A stretch of DNA of 64,000 bases from Phytoactinopolyspora limicola (GTDB taxonomy: Bacteria > Actinomycetota > Actinomycetes > Jiangellales > Jiangellaceae). The translations under genes were made by a program, and so were the position numbers. Positions 8,278 through 19,718 of the stretch are shown here, piece by piece. Position 1 is the first letter of the stretch. The number at the start of each line of letters is the position of its first letter. The stretch is taken from assembly GCF_011320225.1 (NCBI RefSeq), contig NZ_JAAOEN010000019.1:38957-102956 (forward strand), written 5' to 3'. The notes below the pieces were generated by a model, which worked only from the letters and a program-made list of their open reading frames with translations, did no database searches and had not been told where the DNA came from.

Positions 8278-9294
8278 TCAGGGTATGCGGACCACTTGGC
8301 CGGCGTAGACCAGCCCCGCCCCGAATCCGATGATGAGAGCGAGGTCACCACTCGTGGCCTCGCCGTTCTCCACCATCCGCTCCAGGGCCAGGGGGACCGA
8401 CGCCGCCGACGTGTTGCCCTGGGTGGCGATGTCGCGGGCGATGGCCACCGAGTCTGGCAGTTTCAGCTGCCGCGCCATCGCGTCGGTGATGCGCATGTTG
8501 GCCTGGTGTGGGGCGAAGACGTCGAGGTCGGCCATGGTGATGCCGGCGGCGGCAACCGCCTCCTGCGCTACCTTCGCCATCTCGTACGATGCCCAGCGGA
8601 AGACGGGGTTGCCCTCCATGACCAGGTGGGGCATTTCTGGACCGTCCGCACCGAACAGCGCTTCGCGCCAGCCTTTCTTCTGCCGGATGTGGTCAAGGGC
8701 GGATCCGTCGGACCCCCACACCACTGGGCCGATGCCGGGCGGGTCGTCCGGGCCGCCCGGGCCGACTACCACGGCACCCGCGCCGTCGGCGAAGATGAAC
8801 GCCGTCGAGCGGTCGTGCGGGTCGGTGAGGTCGGATAGCCGCTCGACGCCGATGACCAGCACGTGCCGGGACGTGCCGGCCCGGACCATATCCGAGGCCA
8901 GCGATAGTCCGTAGCAGAAGCCGGCGCACGCGGCGGAGATGTCGAACGCCGCCGCGCTGCCGGCGCCGAGTTTGTGGGCGATCTCCACTGCGGCCGACGG
9001 TGTCTGGTAGAGGTGGGTGACCGTGGCCACGACGACGCAGTCGATCTGGTCGGGCTGGATGCCGGCGTGGGCGAGTGCTTTACCGGCCGCGGCCAGGCTC
9101 ATCGATACCACTGTCTCGTCCGGGCCGGCCCAGCGGCGGGATTCGATACCCGACCGGGTCCGGATCCACTCGTCGGACGAGTCGATGTTCTTGACGATTT
9201 CGTCGTTGCCGACGACGCGGGTAGGCCGGTAGGCACCGAGGCCCAAGATTCGGCTGGTCCAGGCCGACGGGGGTAGCGCTATCTGGGCGCTCAT
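8278..9294 (-). CDS. fabH: Beta-ketoacyl-ACP synthase III
   Basis: 338 aa initiating condensing enzyme that joins an acyl-CoA starter (branched-chain in most actinomycetes) with malonyl-ACP. The Cys-His-Asn triad is Cys123 (SAACAGFCYG), His263 (FAPHQANMRI) and Asn294 (TQGNTSAAS). Overlaps the end of fabD by 4 bp (ATGA), so the two are translationally coupled. Cytosolic homodimer in the family. Confidence 0.95.
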   Translation of the reverse strand: MSAQIALPPSAWTSRILGLGAYRPTRVVGNDEIVKNIDSSDEWIRTRSGIESRRWAGPDETVVSMSLAAAGKALAHAGIQPDQIDCVVVATVTHLYQTPSAAVEIAHKLGAGSAAAFDISAACAGFCYGLSLASDMVRAGTSRHVLVIGVERLSDLTDPHDRSTAFIFADGAGAVVVGPGGPDDPPGIGPVVWGSDGSALDHIRQKKGWREALFGADGPEMPHLVMEGNPVFRWASYEMAKVAQEAVAAAGITMADLDVFAPHQANMRITDAMARQLKLPDSVAIARDIATQGNTSAASVPLALERMVENGEATSGDLALIIGFGAGLVYAGQVVRIP

Positions 9295-10475
9295 GGCGAC
9301 ACCGCCTCCGGATGCAGTCTAACGAGGGGTTGGCCGGGGGCGACCGGATCGCCGTCCTCCACCAGCCATTCCAGCACGGTTCCGCCGTGGGCGGCTCGGA
9401 TTTCCCGCGAGTCGCGTAACGACGTGACGGTACCAACGTGGTCACCAGGTGCGAGCTGCGCACCGGCCTCTAGCGTCGCGGCGTTGAAGGTACCTTTCAT
9501 GGGGGCGACGACCAGGCGCCACGTGGGGCTCGCCGTCATGGGACTGGGTGCTCCGTGCCGCTCGACGAAGCGGCGCGCCTCGTCGAGCTGGTCGGGTGTC
9601 TTCAACGCGAACGTCTCGACGCCCGGAATGGCTCGTCGAGCCAAGCCGGTGAGAGTGCCGGCGGGCGGGACCTCCAGGATGCCGGTGATTCCCAGGTCGG
9701 CCATGGTGGCCTGACAGAGATCCCACCGGACCGGGTTGGACACCTGCTCGACGATGCGATCGAGAACCTCGCGACCGCTGTGCACCACGTGCCCGTCCCG
9801 GTTGGACAGCAGCCTGGTCCGGGGATCGTGAGTGCTGATGGCGCTGGCATAGCGGCGCAGTGTGTCTACGGCCGGTGCCATGTGGTGAGTGTGGAAGGCG
9901 CCGGCCACTGACAACGGGCGCAGCCGGGCTCCCTCGGGTGGGTCGGCTTTCAGCGCGTCGAGCTGCTCAAGCGTGCCGGCGGCGACGATCTGGCCGGCGC
10001 CGTTGACGTTGGCCGGGGTCAGTCCGTGTTTGTCCAGGACCTGGAGGACGTGGTCGGAGTCGCCCCCCAGCACCGCGGTCATGCCGGTCGGGGTGGCGTT
10101 GGAGGCGGCGGCCATAGCTCGGCCGCGCTCGCGGACGAACACCATGGCCTGCTCGGCGGTGATGACGCGTGCACCGGCGGCGGCGGTGATCTCTCCGACG
10201 CTGTGTCCGGCCACAGCGGTCACCGCGTGGTAAGCGTCGGCAGGGTGTGGGAAGAGCTCGAGCGCGGCGACGAGGCCAGCGGCCACGAGTAGAGGCTGGG
10301 CGATGGCGGTGTCGCGGATGGTGTCGGCGTCGGCTTCGGTGCCGTAGTGCGCGAGGTCGAGCCCGGCGACGGCCGACAGCCACTCGATCCGGTTGGCGAA
10401 GGTGGGCTCTTCCAGCCACGGGGTGAGGAAGCCGGGGGTCTGAGAGCCCTGTCCGGGCGCGACGATGACCAACAC
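9291..10475 (-). CDS. fabD: Malonyl-CoA:ACP transacylase fused to a C-terminal biotinyl/lipoyl-like domain
   Basis: 394 aa from the GTG at 10475 (VLVIVAPGQGSQTPGFLTPW, the canonical actinobacterial FabD start). The acyltransferase domain, residues 1-305, has GQGSQ (9-13), the nucleophile Ser92 in AGHSVGE and His195 in GAFHTHHM. Ordinary FabD ends near residue 310; here a second domain (about 318-389) follows, reading 'VVAPMKGTF', 'LAPGDHVGTV', then SLRDSREIRAAHGGTVLEW and 'VEDGDPVAPGQPLVRLHP'. That is the beta-barrel pattern of biotinyl/lipoyl carrier domains, but the hairpin that normally reads (E)AMKM is SLRDSREI, with no lysine. It therefore cannot be biotinylated or lipoylated at the usual site. 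The MCAT function is certain; the role of the tail is unknown. Confidence 0.92.
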   Translation of the reverse strand: MLVIVAPGQGSQTPGFLTPWLEEPTFANRIEWLSAVAGLDLAHYGTEADADTIRDTAIAQPLLVAAGLVAALELFPHPADAYHAVTAVAGHSVGEITAAAGARVITAEQAMVFVRERGRAMAAASNATPTGMTAVLGGDSDHVLQVLDKHGLTPANVNGAGQIVAAGTLEQLDALKADPPEGARLRPLSVAGAFHTHHMAPAVDTLRRYASAISTHDPRTRLLSNRDGHVVHSGREVLDRIVEQVSNPVRWDLCQATMADLGITGILEVPPAGTLTGLARRAIPGVETFALKTPDQLDEARRFVERHGAPSPMTASPTWRLVVAPMKGTFNAATLEAGAQLAPGDHVGTVTSLRDSREIRAAHGGTVLEWLVEDGDPVAPGQPLVRLHPEAVSP

Positions 10476-10747
10476 CCTTCCACCCTGCTCGTTACTGGTC
10501 CGTAGAAGGGGGCGGCCCAACGAACAAGGTCGTCCCAGTAACTTTGGGCAGTTCCCACAAACCGGCGTCGGCGGTGGATTCTCCGGTTCCGGGTGACGTG
10601 TCCGGGTTTCCAGCTATCCGGTGACCGATCGTCTCGCCGGACGTGCCGTCTGGGGGACCGTCCAGAGCAGTGATCATGGTTCTGACGAGCACAAACCCGA
10701 CGGCGAAGGACGAGAGCGGCACGCGAGACGACGCCGCCGCGCCGGTG

Positions 10748-11923
10748 TCACTCCGGATGTGGCGGGTGTAGCCGTCCCAACGTCAACGCCAACCGCAGCG
10801 TGTACGAATCGCGGGCGTCGGTGGGTGTGAGTCCTACCACGTCCGTCACCCGGCGTAGCCGGTACCGCACCGTATTCGGGTGGACGAACAAGAACCTGGC
10901 CGCCGCCTCCACGGACGCACCCGTCTCCAGATAAGCCGCCAGTGTCTCCAGGACGACCGGACCCGCCTCAGCCACCGGGAAGTACACTTCCGCGACCAAC
11001 TCGCGCACGGCGTCCTGATCTCCGGACAACGCCCGCTCGGGCAGGAGTGCCGACGCCGCCACCGGGCGAGGGGCATCCGGCCAGCCGTCCGCCGCGACAA
11101 GCCCCGAGACCGCGGCCCGCGCCGACTGCGCCGCCGAGACGAGGTCCGGTACCAGCGGCCCCACCACCACCGGCCCCGGGCCGAAGTGACTCACCAGGCT
11201 CTTCGCCGCCCGCACCGGATCCTCGACGCCACCGAGGATCGCGACCAGTCGATCGCCCTGCATGCCGGTCAGCACGTCGTATCCGGCTTTGCGGGCGCTC
11301 CGGCGGATGTCGTCCACGGTGTTGTCGCGCACCGCGGGAGGCCGGCCGATGATGACGGTCACACCGCCCTCGGCCATCCATCCCAGCGCTGACGCCCGCG
11401 AGCGGACGCCCTCGTCGGCTTCACCTCGCAAGAGCGAATCGACGACGGTCGCCTCCAGTCGCGCGTCCCACGACCCCCGTGCCTCGGCGTAGCGGGCGTA
11501 GACGTGTGCCGCCGAGAACGCCACCTCGCGTGAATACCGCAAGACACCTTCGAGCACCGCGGGCGCGTCGTCATCACCCACGACGTCGGCGACGTTGTCC
11601 TCGACCACCTCGATGGCGACCCGCACGACCTCCACCGTCTGCTGCAGGCTGATCGCGCGGATCAGATCCCGGGGAGCGGTGCCGAAGATGTCCGCGGTGG
11701 GTGTCGGACGGGCGTGGCGCGGGTTGCGATACCAATCGACGAAGGCCGCGATGCCAGCCTGGATCACCAATCCCACCCATGATCGCTGCTCCGGCGGCAT
11801 CGCTCGGTACCACGACAGCTTGTCTTCCATCTTGGCGATGGCCGCCGTGGCGAGCGGTCCCGTGGCACGCTCGAGCAGATGCACGGTGCGCTCGTGACGC
11901 TTGGTGTCGCGGCGTGGAGACAT
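10748..11923 (-). CDS. fasR: PucR/CdaR-family regulator, FasR-like activator of the fab operon
   Basis: 391 aa from ATG 11923 (MSPRRDTKRHERTVHLLERATG). Its opening 'LATAAIAKMEDKLSWYRAMPPEQRSWVGLVIQAGIAAFVDWY' matches the N-terminal domain of Streptomyces FasR, and the C-terminus has the PucR helix-turn-helix 'VEAAARFLFVHPNTVRYRLRRVTDVVGLTPTDARDS' (about 345-380). In Streptomyces FasR lies immediately upstream of fabD and activates fabDHPF; gene order and strand are the same here, with a 272-bp gap before fabD that could hold the binding site. No Shine-Dalgarno before the ATG. The name is by homology and position. Confidence 0.85.
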   Translation of the reverse strand: MSPRRDTKRHERTVHLLERATGPLATAAIAKMEDKLSWYRAMPPEQRSWVGLVIQAGIAAFVDWYRNPRHARPTPTADIFGTAPRDLIRAISLQQTVEVVRVAIEVVEDNVADVVGDDDAPAVLEGVLRYSREVAFSAAHVYARYAEARGSWDARLEATVVDSLLRGEADEGVRSRASALGWMAEGGVTVIIGRPPAVRDNTVDDIRRSARKAGYDVLTGMQGDRLVAILGGVEDPVRAAKSLVSHFGPGPVVVGPLVPDLVSAAQSARAAVSGLVAADGWPDAPRPVAASALLPERALSGDQDAVRELVAEVYFPVAEAGPVVLETLAAYLETGASVEAAARFLFVHPNTVRYRLRRVTDVVGLTPTDARDSYTLRLALTLGRLHPPHPE

Positions 11924-12109
11924 ATTCGGCAGCGTACGCGGCCACCTTCGTCGCCCGGACAACCGCGTGTTGTCGTGTTGGCACAATCGACGGGCTCCGG
12001 CGCCGTCACCCCGGCGTGGACTCCGCCGTCCTCGTGGTAGCTCAGGAGTAGCTCATGGCTGGCACAGGCACTAGGAACAACACCCCGTCCGGCGCTAGGC
12101 TGACGCCCT

Positions 12110-12598
12110 ATGTCCACCTCGGTGCCTTCCGGGCGGCCGCCGGGCCGGTTGTCGCTGGACTCGCTCGGCACTGACTTACGCCCGATCCTGCTGGCGATGG
12201 CCGGTGGCGCCGTGCTGCTCGTCGTCATCGTGCTCCTGGCCATCCCCGACACCGGCGACGGCGTGGGTGTCGCCATCGTGTTGGCGATCGGGCTGGCGCT
12301 TGCCGTTGCGGCGTGGTGGATGCCTGGTGCTCGGTTGACGCCGTTGGACCCCACCCAGCGGGCCGATCCAGCCGCCGCCGCCCAGCTCCTGCGGGGTACC
12401 GGCTTCCTCGCCATGGCGCTGGCGGAGACGCCGGTGCTGGTGGGGGTCGTGGTGAGTTTCGTGACAGGTGGTTGGCTGCCCGCCTTGGCCGGTGGCGTGA
12501 TCGGGACAGCCGCACTGCTCAGCCTGGGGCCGACGCGGCCGCGGCTCGAACTGTGGAAGGAACGGCTCGAGGTGCGTGGCGCACGCACCGGACTGTGA
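12110..12598 (+). CDS. Small integral membrane protein, unknown function
   Basis: 162 aa with four predicted hydrophobic helices at about 25-45, 49-71, 93-117 and 119-135, and a basic C-terminal tail. A cytosolic proline-rich N-terminus precedes the first helix. I do not recognise a family. The ATG has no clear Shine-Dalgarno; a TAGGCT box 12 bp upstream may be a -10 element for a nearly leaderless mRNA. It is divergent from fasR and followed by the pirin gene after 108 bp. Confidence 0.7.
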   Translation: MSTSVPSGRPPGRLSLDSLGTDLRPILLAMAGGAVLLVVIVLLAIPDTGDGVGVAIVLAIGLALAVAAWWMPGARLTPLDPTQRADPAAAAQLLRGTGFLAMALAETPVLVGVVVSFVTGGWLPALAGGVIGTAALLSLGPTRPRLELWKERLEVRGARTGL

Positions 12599-12706
12599 CC
12601 TCGTCACGCCATCACTGCCGCGCGTTGGTGGACGGTATCCCCAGCCGGGGTGATGGCCCGCCGGAGTCCGCTTCGCGCCCATCGGGAACCGCGCGACACT
12701 TGATCC

Positions 12707-13465
12707 GTGACGGATTACGTGATCATGCGGTCGGCCGACCGGTTCGAAAGCACCGAGCCGGGCCTGGTGTCGCGGCATTCGTTCTCGTTCGGGCGGCACT
12801 ACGATCCGGGCAATGTCGGCTTCGGATTGCTGGTGATGAACAACGACGACGTGCTGCGCCCCGGCGCCGGATACGCCACCCACCCGCACCGCGACGTAGA
12901 GATCGTCACCTGGGTGCTCGAAGGGGCGCTCGCCCACCGTGATTCGACCGGCGCCGGAGGAGTGATCCACCCCGGTCTCGCGCAACGCCTGAGCGCCGGG
13001 CGTGGGGTGCGGCACGCCGAGTTCAACGACGACGCCGGGGCCGCGCCGTTGCGATTCGTTCAGATGTGGGTACCGCCGGACGAACGAGGCATCGACCCGT
13101 CGTACGAACAATGTGACGTGGCTACCGACCTGGCCGGAGGTGGCCTGGTGACGGTCGCCAGTGGCATGCCGCGATATGCCGACCGCGCGGCCATCCGCCT
13201 CGGTCAGCGGGCCGCCGCGATGCACGTCGCCCAATGGGGCGCCGACGGCGTTGCGGCGTCGGTCACCTTGCCCGGTGCGCCGTTCGTGCACCTCTACGTC
13301 GCAAGGGGTGTCGTGCACGTCGAAGGCGTCGGTTCGCTGGGGGAAGGTGACGCGGCTCGCCTGACCGACGAAGGAGGACGACGGGTGACGGCGATGTCCG
13401 GTGGCGACGTCGAGATCATCGTGTGGGAGATGCACACAACCGTGGCTGCCGCGCCGCCGGCGTGA
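12707..13465 (+). CDS. Pirin family cupin protein
   Basis: 252 aa. The N-terminal cupin has the pirin signature: SRHSFSFGRHYDPGN (about 22-36), then the metal-binding HPHRDVEIVTWVLEG (62-76) and 'RGVRHAEFN' (about 103-111), which supply the histidines and glutamate of the iron site. The second cupin is degenerate, as in the family. Bacterial pirins act as quercetinases, redox sensors or modulators of pyruvate dehydrogenase; notably aceE is the next gene, convergent, although that may be chance. GTG start at 12707; an in-frame ATG at 12725 is possible. Confidence 0.87.
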   Translation: MTDYVIMRSADRFESTEPGLVSRHSFSFGRHYDPGNVGFGLLVMNNDDVLRPGAGYATHPHRDVEIVTWVLEGALAHRDSTGAGGVIHPGLAQRLSAGRGVRHAEFNDDAGAAPLRFVQMWVPPDERGIDPSYEQCDVATDLAGGGLVTVASGMPRYADRAAIRLGQRAAAMHVAQWGADGVAASVTLPGAPFVHLYVARGVVHVEGVGSLGEGDAARLTDEGGRRVTAMSGGDVEIIVWEMHTTVAAAPPA

Positions 13466-13517
13466 CCTGGTGCGCTTCGGCGCGGCCGGCGTGGCTGCCC
13501 GGGCTGGTGGGGCGGGG

Positions 13518-13566
13518 TGATCAGATGCGCTGTTCGACGTGTGGCGCGGGTTGTGGCATCTGATCA
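13518..13566. repeat. REP-like palindromic repeat, copy A
   Basis: Perfect 11-bp ends TGATCAGATGC and GCATCTGATCA bound a 49-bp unit. A second 49-bp unit with matching ends and shared interior bases lies at 61625-61673, and half-units (CGATCAGATGCGG at 13590, CGATCAGGTGCG at 13671) lie alongside. Intergenic, downstream of the pirin gene. Confidence 0.6.
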
Positions 13567-13627
13567 TCGGGCGTCCACGTGTTGAGATGCGATCAGATGC
13601 GGTGCGGTCGGAATGTCGCGCGCTTCG

Positions 13628-13663
13628 TGCGCCTGATCGTTCCCGCGGGAGCGATCAGGCGCA
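13628..13663. terminator. 36-bp palindrome between pirin and aceE, same repeat family
   Basis: TGCGCCTGATCG and CGATCAGGCGCA flank TTCCCGCGGGAG, giving an almost uninterrupted 36-bp hairpin between convergent genes. The arms contain the same CTGATCG/CGATCAG core as the REP-like copies at 13518 and 61625. Likely used as a bidirectional terminator. Confidence 0.55.
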
Positions 13664-13698
13664 CAAACGACGATCAGGTGCGAAAGCGGACGCGGCGG

Positions 13699-16452
<2,754 letters not shown>

Positions 16453-16775
16453 GACGATCCCTTCGAGGTCGGTAAGCGTCGACGCTGGGGTACAGGTCGG
16501 GCTTGAGCGTTACAGGGTCACTGGTATCTGTTCCTATCCTGCTCGCTTCACCGCCGTTCGTCATCATCGGGGTGCCCACCGAGCGCCTCCGGCGGCTCCG
16601 GCCGCGGTTTCTGCCGCCCGGTTCGGCTGAGAGGTAGGCGTCATGCCACGCTATGTGCAAGCGTTGTGCTGAAGCTATCCGGCGGGTTTACTTGCGCAAA
16701 CCAGCGTCCTTGGGTGGACTACTGGCGGTGAGGTGGTTCGCACGGGCGGATCACGTGAGGTAAGGAGGACGATCG
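16453..16775. promoter_or_regulatory. Divergent promoter region between aceE and DUF3052
   Basis: 323 bp with no gene of coding character. Near the DUF3052 side it holds GGTTTACTTGCGCAAACC, containing the 8-bp palindrome TTGCGCAA, and nearby TGTGCAAGCGTTGTGC; either could be a regulator site. No confident -10/-35 pair is assigned. Confidence 0.35.
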
Positions 16776-17198
16776 GTGGGCCAGACCGCGGGCCAGTTGG
16801 CTCAGGGTGACGGGCCGGCCAGCAGGCTTGGGTTCCGTCCTGGGCAAATGGTTCAGGAGCTCGGTTGGGACGAGGATTGTGACGACGAGCTACGGATCGA
16901 CATCGAGGATGCGACGGGCAACGAGCTCATCGACCAGGGTGGTGGCGATGTCGCCGACGCCGTCCTGCAATGGTGGCGCGAGCACGACGGCGATCTGACC
17001 GACGCGCTCGTCGATGCCATCACCGAGCTGGCACCGGGTGGCGTGGTGTGGCTGCTGACGCCTAAGGTCGGCCGGCCGGGGCACGTCGACCCCAGTGACA
17101 TCGCCGACGCGGCCCTGACCGCCGGTCTGTCGACCACCTCGACGGTGTCGGTAACGGAGGAATGGTCGGGAACCAAGCTTGTCTCCCCGAAGGGCTAG
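16776..17198 (+). CDS. DUF3052 family protein
   Basis: 140 aa acidic actinobacterial protein. The family pattern 'ASRLGFRPGQMVQELGWDEDCDDELR' and 'LVDAITELAPGGVVWLLTPKVGRPGHVDPSDIADAALTAGL' is clear. Function unknown in the family; members are cytosolic and highly conserved. GTG start preceded by AAGGAGG at good spacing (16761-16767). Followed after 9 bp by the peroxiredoxin gene, an order often seen in actinomycetes, suggesting an operon. Confidence 0.9.
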   Translation: MGQTAGQLAQGDGPASRLGFRPGQMVQELGWDEDCDDELRIDIEDATGNELIDQGGGDVADAVLQWWREHDGDLTDALVDAITELAPGGVVWLLTPKVGRPGHVDPSDIADAALTAGLSTTSTVSVTEEWSGTKLVSPKG

Positions 17199-17207
17199 TC
17201 TGACCGA

Positions 17208-17672
17208 ATGGAGATGATCGGCTCGCCGGCCCCCGGCTTTCACCTGCAAGATCAGCATGGGGTCGGTTGGCAGCTCAGCGAGTTGCGTGACCGGCCGGTG
17301 ATCTTGGTTTTCTACCCGTTCGCGTTCACGGGTGTGTGCAGTGGTGAGTTGCGGGCACTACGGGACGAGTTCGTTCCGTCGGTTGGCGATGTCGCCGAAG
17401 TGCTGGCCATCTCCTGCGACTCCATGTTCTCGCTTCGGGTGTTCGGTGAAACCGAAGGCCTGATGTTCCCGTTGTTGTCCGATTTCTGGCCACATGGGGC
17501 GGTGGCGTCGGCGTACGGTGTATTCGACGAAGAGCGGGGCTGCGCCCGGCGCGGTACCTTCCTGATCGACACGGAGGGCATCGTTCGCTGGAGCGTAGTC
17601 AACGATCTCCCCGACGCCCGGCATGTCACGGACTACCGCCGGGCGTTGGACGAGATCATGGCCGCACCGTGA
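17208..17672 (+). CDS. AhpE-like 1-Cys peroxiredoxin
   Basis: 154 aa thioredoxin-fold peroxidase that reduces H2O2/organic hydroperoxides in the cytosol. The peroxidatic cysteine is Cys44 in the motif PFAFTGVCSGEL, matching AhpE proteins; the conserved Arg follows in RRGTFLIDTEG. Length equals mycobacterial AhpE (153 aa). ATG at 17208; a TAGTCT box 6 bp upstream could be a -10 for a leaderless internal promoter, in addition to read-through from the DUF3052 gene. Confidence 0.9.
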   Translation: MEMIGSPAPGFHLQDQHGVGWQLSELRDRPVILVFYPFAFTGVCSGELRALRDEFVPSVGDVAEVLAISCDSMFSLRVFGETEGLMFPLLSDFWPHGAVASAYGVFDEERGCARRGTFLIDTEGIVRWSVVNDLPDARHVTDYRRALDEIMAAP

Positions 17673-17687
17673 TGAAGGGAAGGTGTC

Positions 17688-18311
17688 ATGCCGTGCTACC
17701 GCTGCGGAGCCCGTGAGTCCGATCCTGCTCGCGGTGCGCGCCTCTGGGTGCGAGCGGTGCGATCCGACGCGCAGGTGTTGGTGTGCCCGGAGTGCCAGGA
17801 GTCGCATGGCTGGTCATCGGACGTCGATCACTGCCCCACCTGCAATGGCACCAATCTGGTCCGACGGCTGGGCCAGACGGTGTGCCGGGCCTGTGAATCG
17901 TCGGCCACGGCCGAGTTTCTAGCGGTCGAGAGCACCACGGACCGCGGCGTCGCGGTGGGCGCGGCGGGCCGGCACCGCAGGCCCGACGACGGCCGGGACC
18001 TCACGGCGGAGGTCGCCTCCGCACTCGACCGGGTGTTGGGTAAACATGCTCGACGAGAACCCACCGACGGCCCGCCTGACACCGATCACATCCCGGGGCC
18101 GCAGCGCGACGGTGCCGCACCTGGCCCGAGTGGCCAGTTGCCAGGGCCAGCGGGGGCCGGGCCGCAGCGTGGCCCCGTCCAGCCGGGTCCCGGTGCTGGC
18201 GGTGCAGGCCAGGCGCCCGGTGCTGGCGGCGCGGCAGGAGAAGGCCGTGGGCGGTCGGCCGCAGAGCCGCGCGGACGCGGCTCTCGGCTCCGGCGTGGCC
18301 GCCGCCGGTAG
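17688..18311 (+). CDS. Zinc-ribbon protein with Pro/Gly-rich tail
   Basis: 207 aa. Three or four CxxC pairs lie in the first 70 residues (CYRCGA, CPECQ, CPTCNGTN, CRACES), which form two zinc ribbons. The C-terminal half (from about 118) is low complexity, rich in Gly, Pro and Gln, and ends in an Arg-rich basic run (RRGRRR). I do not recognise a named family. ATG at 17688 follows GAAGGGAAGG. It is 15 bp downstream of the peroxiredoxin gene and probably co-transcribed. A nucleic-acid-binding or redox-buffering role is only a guess. Confidence 0.65.
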   Translation: MPCYRCGARESDPARGARLWVRAVRSDAQVLVCPECQESHGWSSDVDHCPTCNGTNLVRRLGQTVCRACESSATAEFLAVESTTDRGVAVGAAGRHRRPDDGRDLTAEVASALDRVLGKHARREPTDGPPDTDHIPGPQRDGAAPGPSGQLPGPAGAGPQRGPVQPGPGAGGAGQAPGAGGAAGEGRGRSAAEPRGRGSRLRRGRRR

Positions 18312-18417
18312 CGGGTCGGCCGCGAACGAGCCTGACCACCCATGTGGTCAGGCTGGTGGCAGGGAATGGGTCGGACAGTAGGTATGGTGGTAGCGGCCCG
18401 GCGCGAGTTGCCGGGAG

Positions 18418-18492
18418 GGGCGCATAGCTCAGTGGAAGAGCACTGGTCTTACAAACCAGGGGTCGCTGGTTCGAACCCAGCTGCGCCCACCA
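18418..18492 (+). tRNA. tRNA-Val (UAC)
   Basis: Complete cloverleaf: acceptor GGGCGCA/TGCGCCC, D arm AGCTCAGTGGAAGAGC, anticodon stem CTGGT/ACCAG with loop CTTACAA (anticodon TAC, decoding GTA/valine), and T arm CTGGTTCGAACCCAG. The CCA end is encoded at 18490-18492. The 3' half is overlapped on the opposite strand by the C-terminus of a serine-integrase remnant, which marks this gene as a former integration site. Confidence 0.95.
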
Positions 18493-19474
18493 TGATGTCG
18501 TTGTTCAAACCGGCGACATCGCCGGTTTGAGTCCCAGACTCCGTGGCCCGCGACTGTCGGCGGGCCGCGGTTTCCTGCATCTGGGGGTTGAAGAACACGT
18601 TGAACGGGGTGCCGGGTTCACCGTCGACGCTGTCGTCGGTGACGATGAGGCGCTCAAAAAAGGCTTGGTTGGCGATGCGGCGGAGCGAGTCGTCGATGCT
18701 CATGTAGACCGCGTGGCAGTCTGCTGCGAGGGCGAGGCAGTCGTCGAGGTGGGCTTGGGCTTGTTCGTACTCGATGTCTCCGGCGTTGATCTGGGCGTCG
18801 AGGAACGCGATCCGTGAGGCGATGCGGTCTTGTTCGGTCTTGAGAAGGTCGAGGGGGACGGCTCTGGCGTAGTGGGCTTGGAGCAGCTTGGTGCGCTCCT
18901 CGCGCAGATCGTCGCGCTCGGATGTGTAGGCGTGTCGTTCTTGTTTCGCGGTGGCGTGGAGCCGGTCGAATTCGGCGGTGATGAGCTCGCGGAGCGCAGT
19001 GACTGTGTGCTCGGGTACTTGGACGCGCCGAAAGTAGTTCTCGACGGCGGCTTCCACGTCGGGCACGAACATTGAGCGCTGTTCGCAGTTGGTGCGTTTG
19101 GCATGCCGGCCGGCGCAGATGAAGTACGGGTAGATGACCCCGCGGCGGCTTTTGGCGTTGGTTAGGATCAGCCGTGACCTGCATTGCCCGCAGTAGAGCG
19201 TGCCTTTGAGGTAGTGATCGTGGGCTTGGGTCTTCTCCCCGGAGCTCTGATGGGCGGTGGGGACGGCCTGGACCCGGTACCAGATCTCGGGGCTGACCAG
19301 TGGTTCGTGGATGCCTTCGTAGGTCGCGCCGCGGAACCGGACGTCGCCTTTGTAGTACGGGCTGGTGAGCATATTCTGGATGGTGGACAACGCCGGCGGC
19401 TTCGAGGGTCGTTTCGGGGTCGGCACGGTCGTCAGTCCACGGTCGATCAGTTCCTCACGGCGGCTCCGGAACAT
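18449..19474 (-). pseudogene. Large serine integrase, C-terminal remnant integrated at tRNA-Val
   Basis: 341 codons matching only the C-terminal part of a large serine recombinase: end of the recombinase domain (STIQNMLTSPYYKGDVRFRG), zinc ribbon (LKGTLYCGQCRSRLILTNAK then ICAGRHAKRTNCEQR) and a long coiled coil. The N-terminal catalytic resolvase domain (about 150 aa plus linker) is missing. The last codons (VGAAGFEPATPGL) are the antisense of the tRNA-Val gene, the classic end of an integrase that reads through its attachment site. The upstream end breaks at about 19,440-19,475, where a decapitated PPOX gene begins on the other strand. Confidence 0.85.
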
Positions 19475-19709
19475 TCACGAGAATCCGCGGGTCGCCCTCC
19501 TGTGCGATCACTACGACGACGACTGGACGCAGCTGTGGTGGGTCCGTGCCGACGGGGCAGCGTTGATCGCCGACGACGGGCCGGCCCGGGCCGCGGCCGT
19601 GGAGATGCTCGTCAACAAGTACGAGCAATACGCCGACGACGTGCCGTCCGGCCCGGTGATCGTCGTGGACATCGATTCCTGGTCTGGCTGGGCGTACTCC
19701 TCGGCATAG
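19455..19709 (+). pseudogene. PPOX-class F420/FMN-dependent oxidoreductase, 5'-truncated
   Basis: About 85 codons of the C-terminal half of a TIGR03668-like split-barrel flavoprotein: RRLRNIHENPRVALLCDHYD, then 'WTQLWWVRADG' and 'VIVVDIDSWSGWAYSSA'. The N-terminal half is absent; upstream in-frame sequence is antisense integrase. The break sits at the same place as the break in the integrase, so one deletion probably removed the start of both genes. Confidence 0.75.
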
Positions 19710-19718
19710 CGAAGGGGC

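Noticed and set aside
5237..11923. Type II polyketide synthase cluster
   Set aside because: The KAS, ACP and acyltransferase genes are ordered as in primary fatty-acid synthesis with FasR and AccD; there is no chain-length factor.
12176..13567. 463-codon minus-strand ORF over the membrane-protein and pirin genes
   Set aside because: Shadow of two supported plus-strand genes; its sequence is low-complexity and basic.
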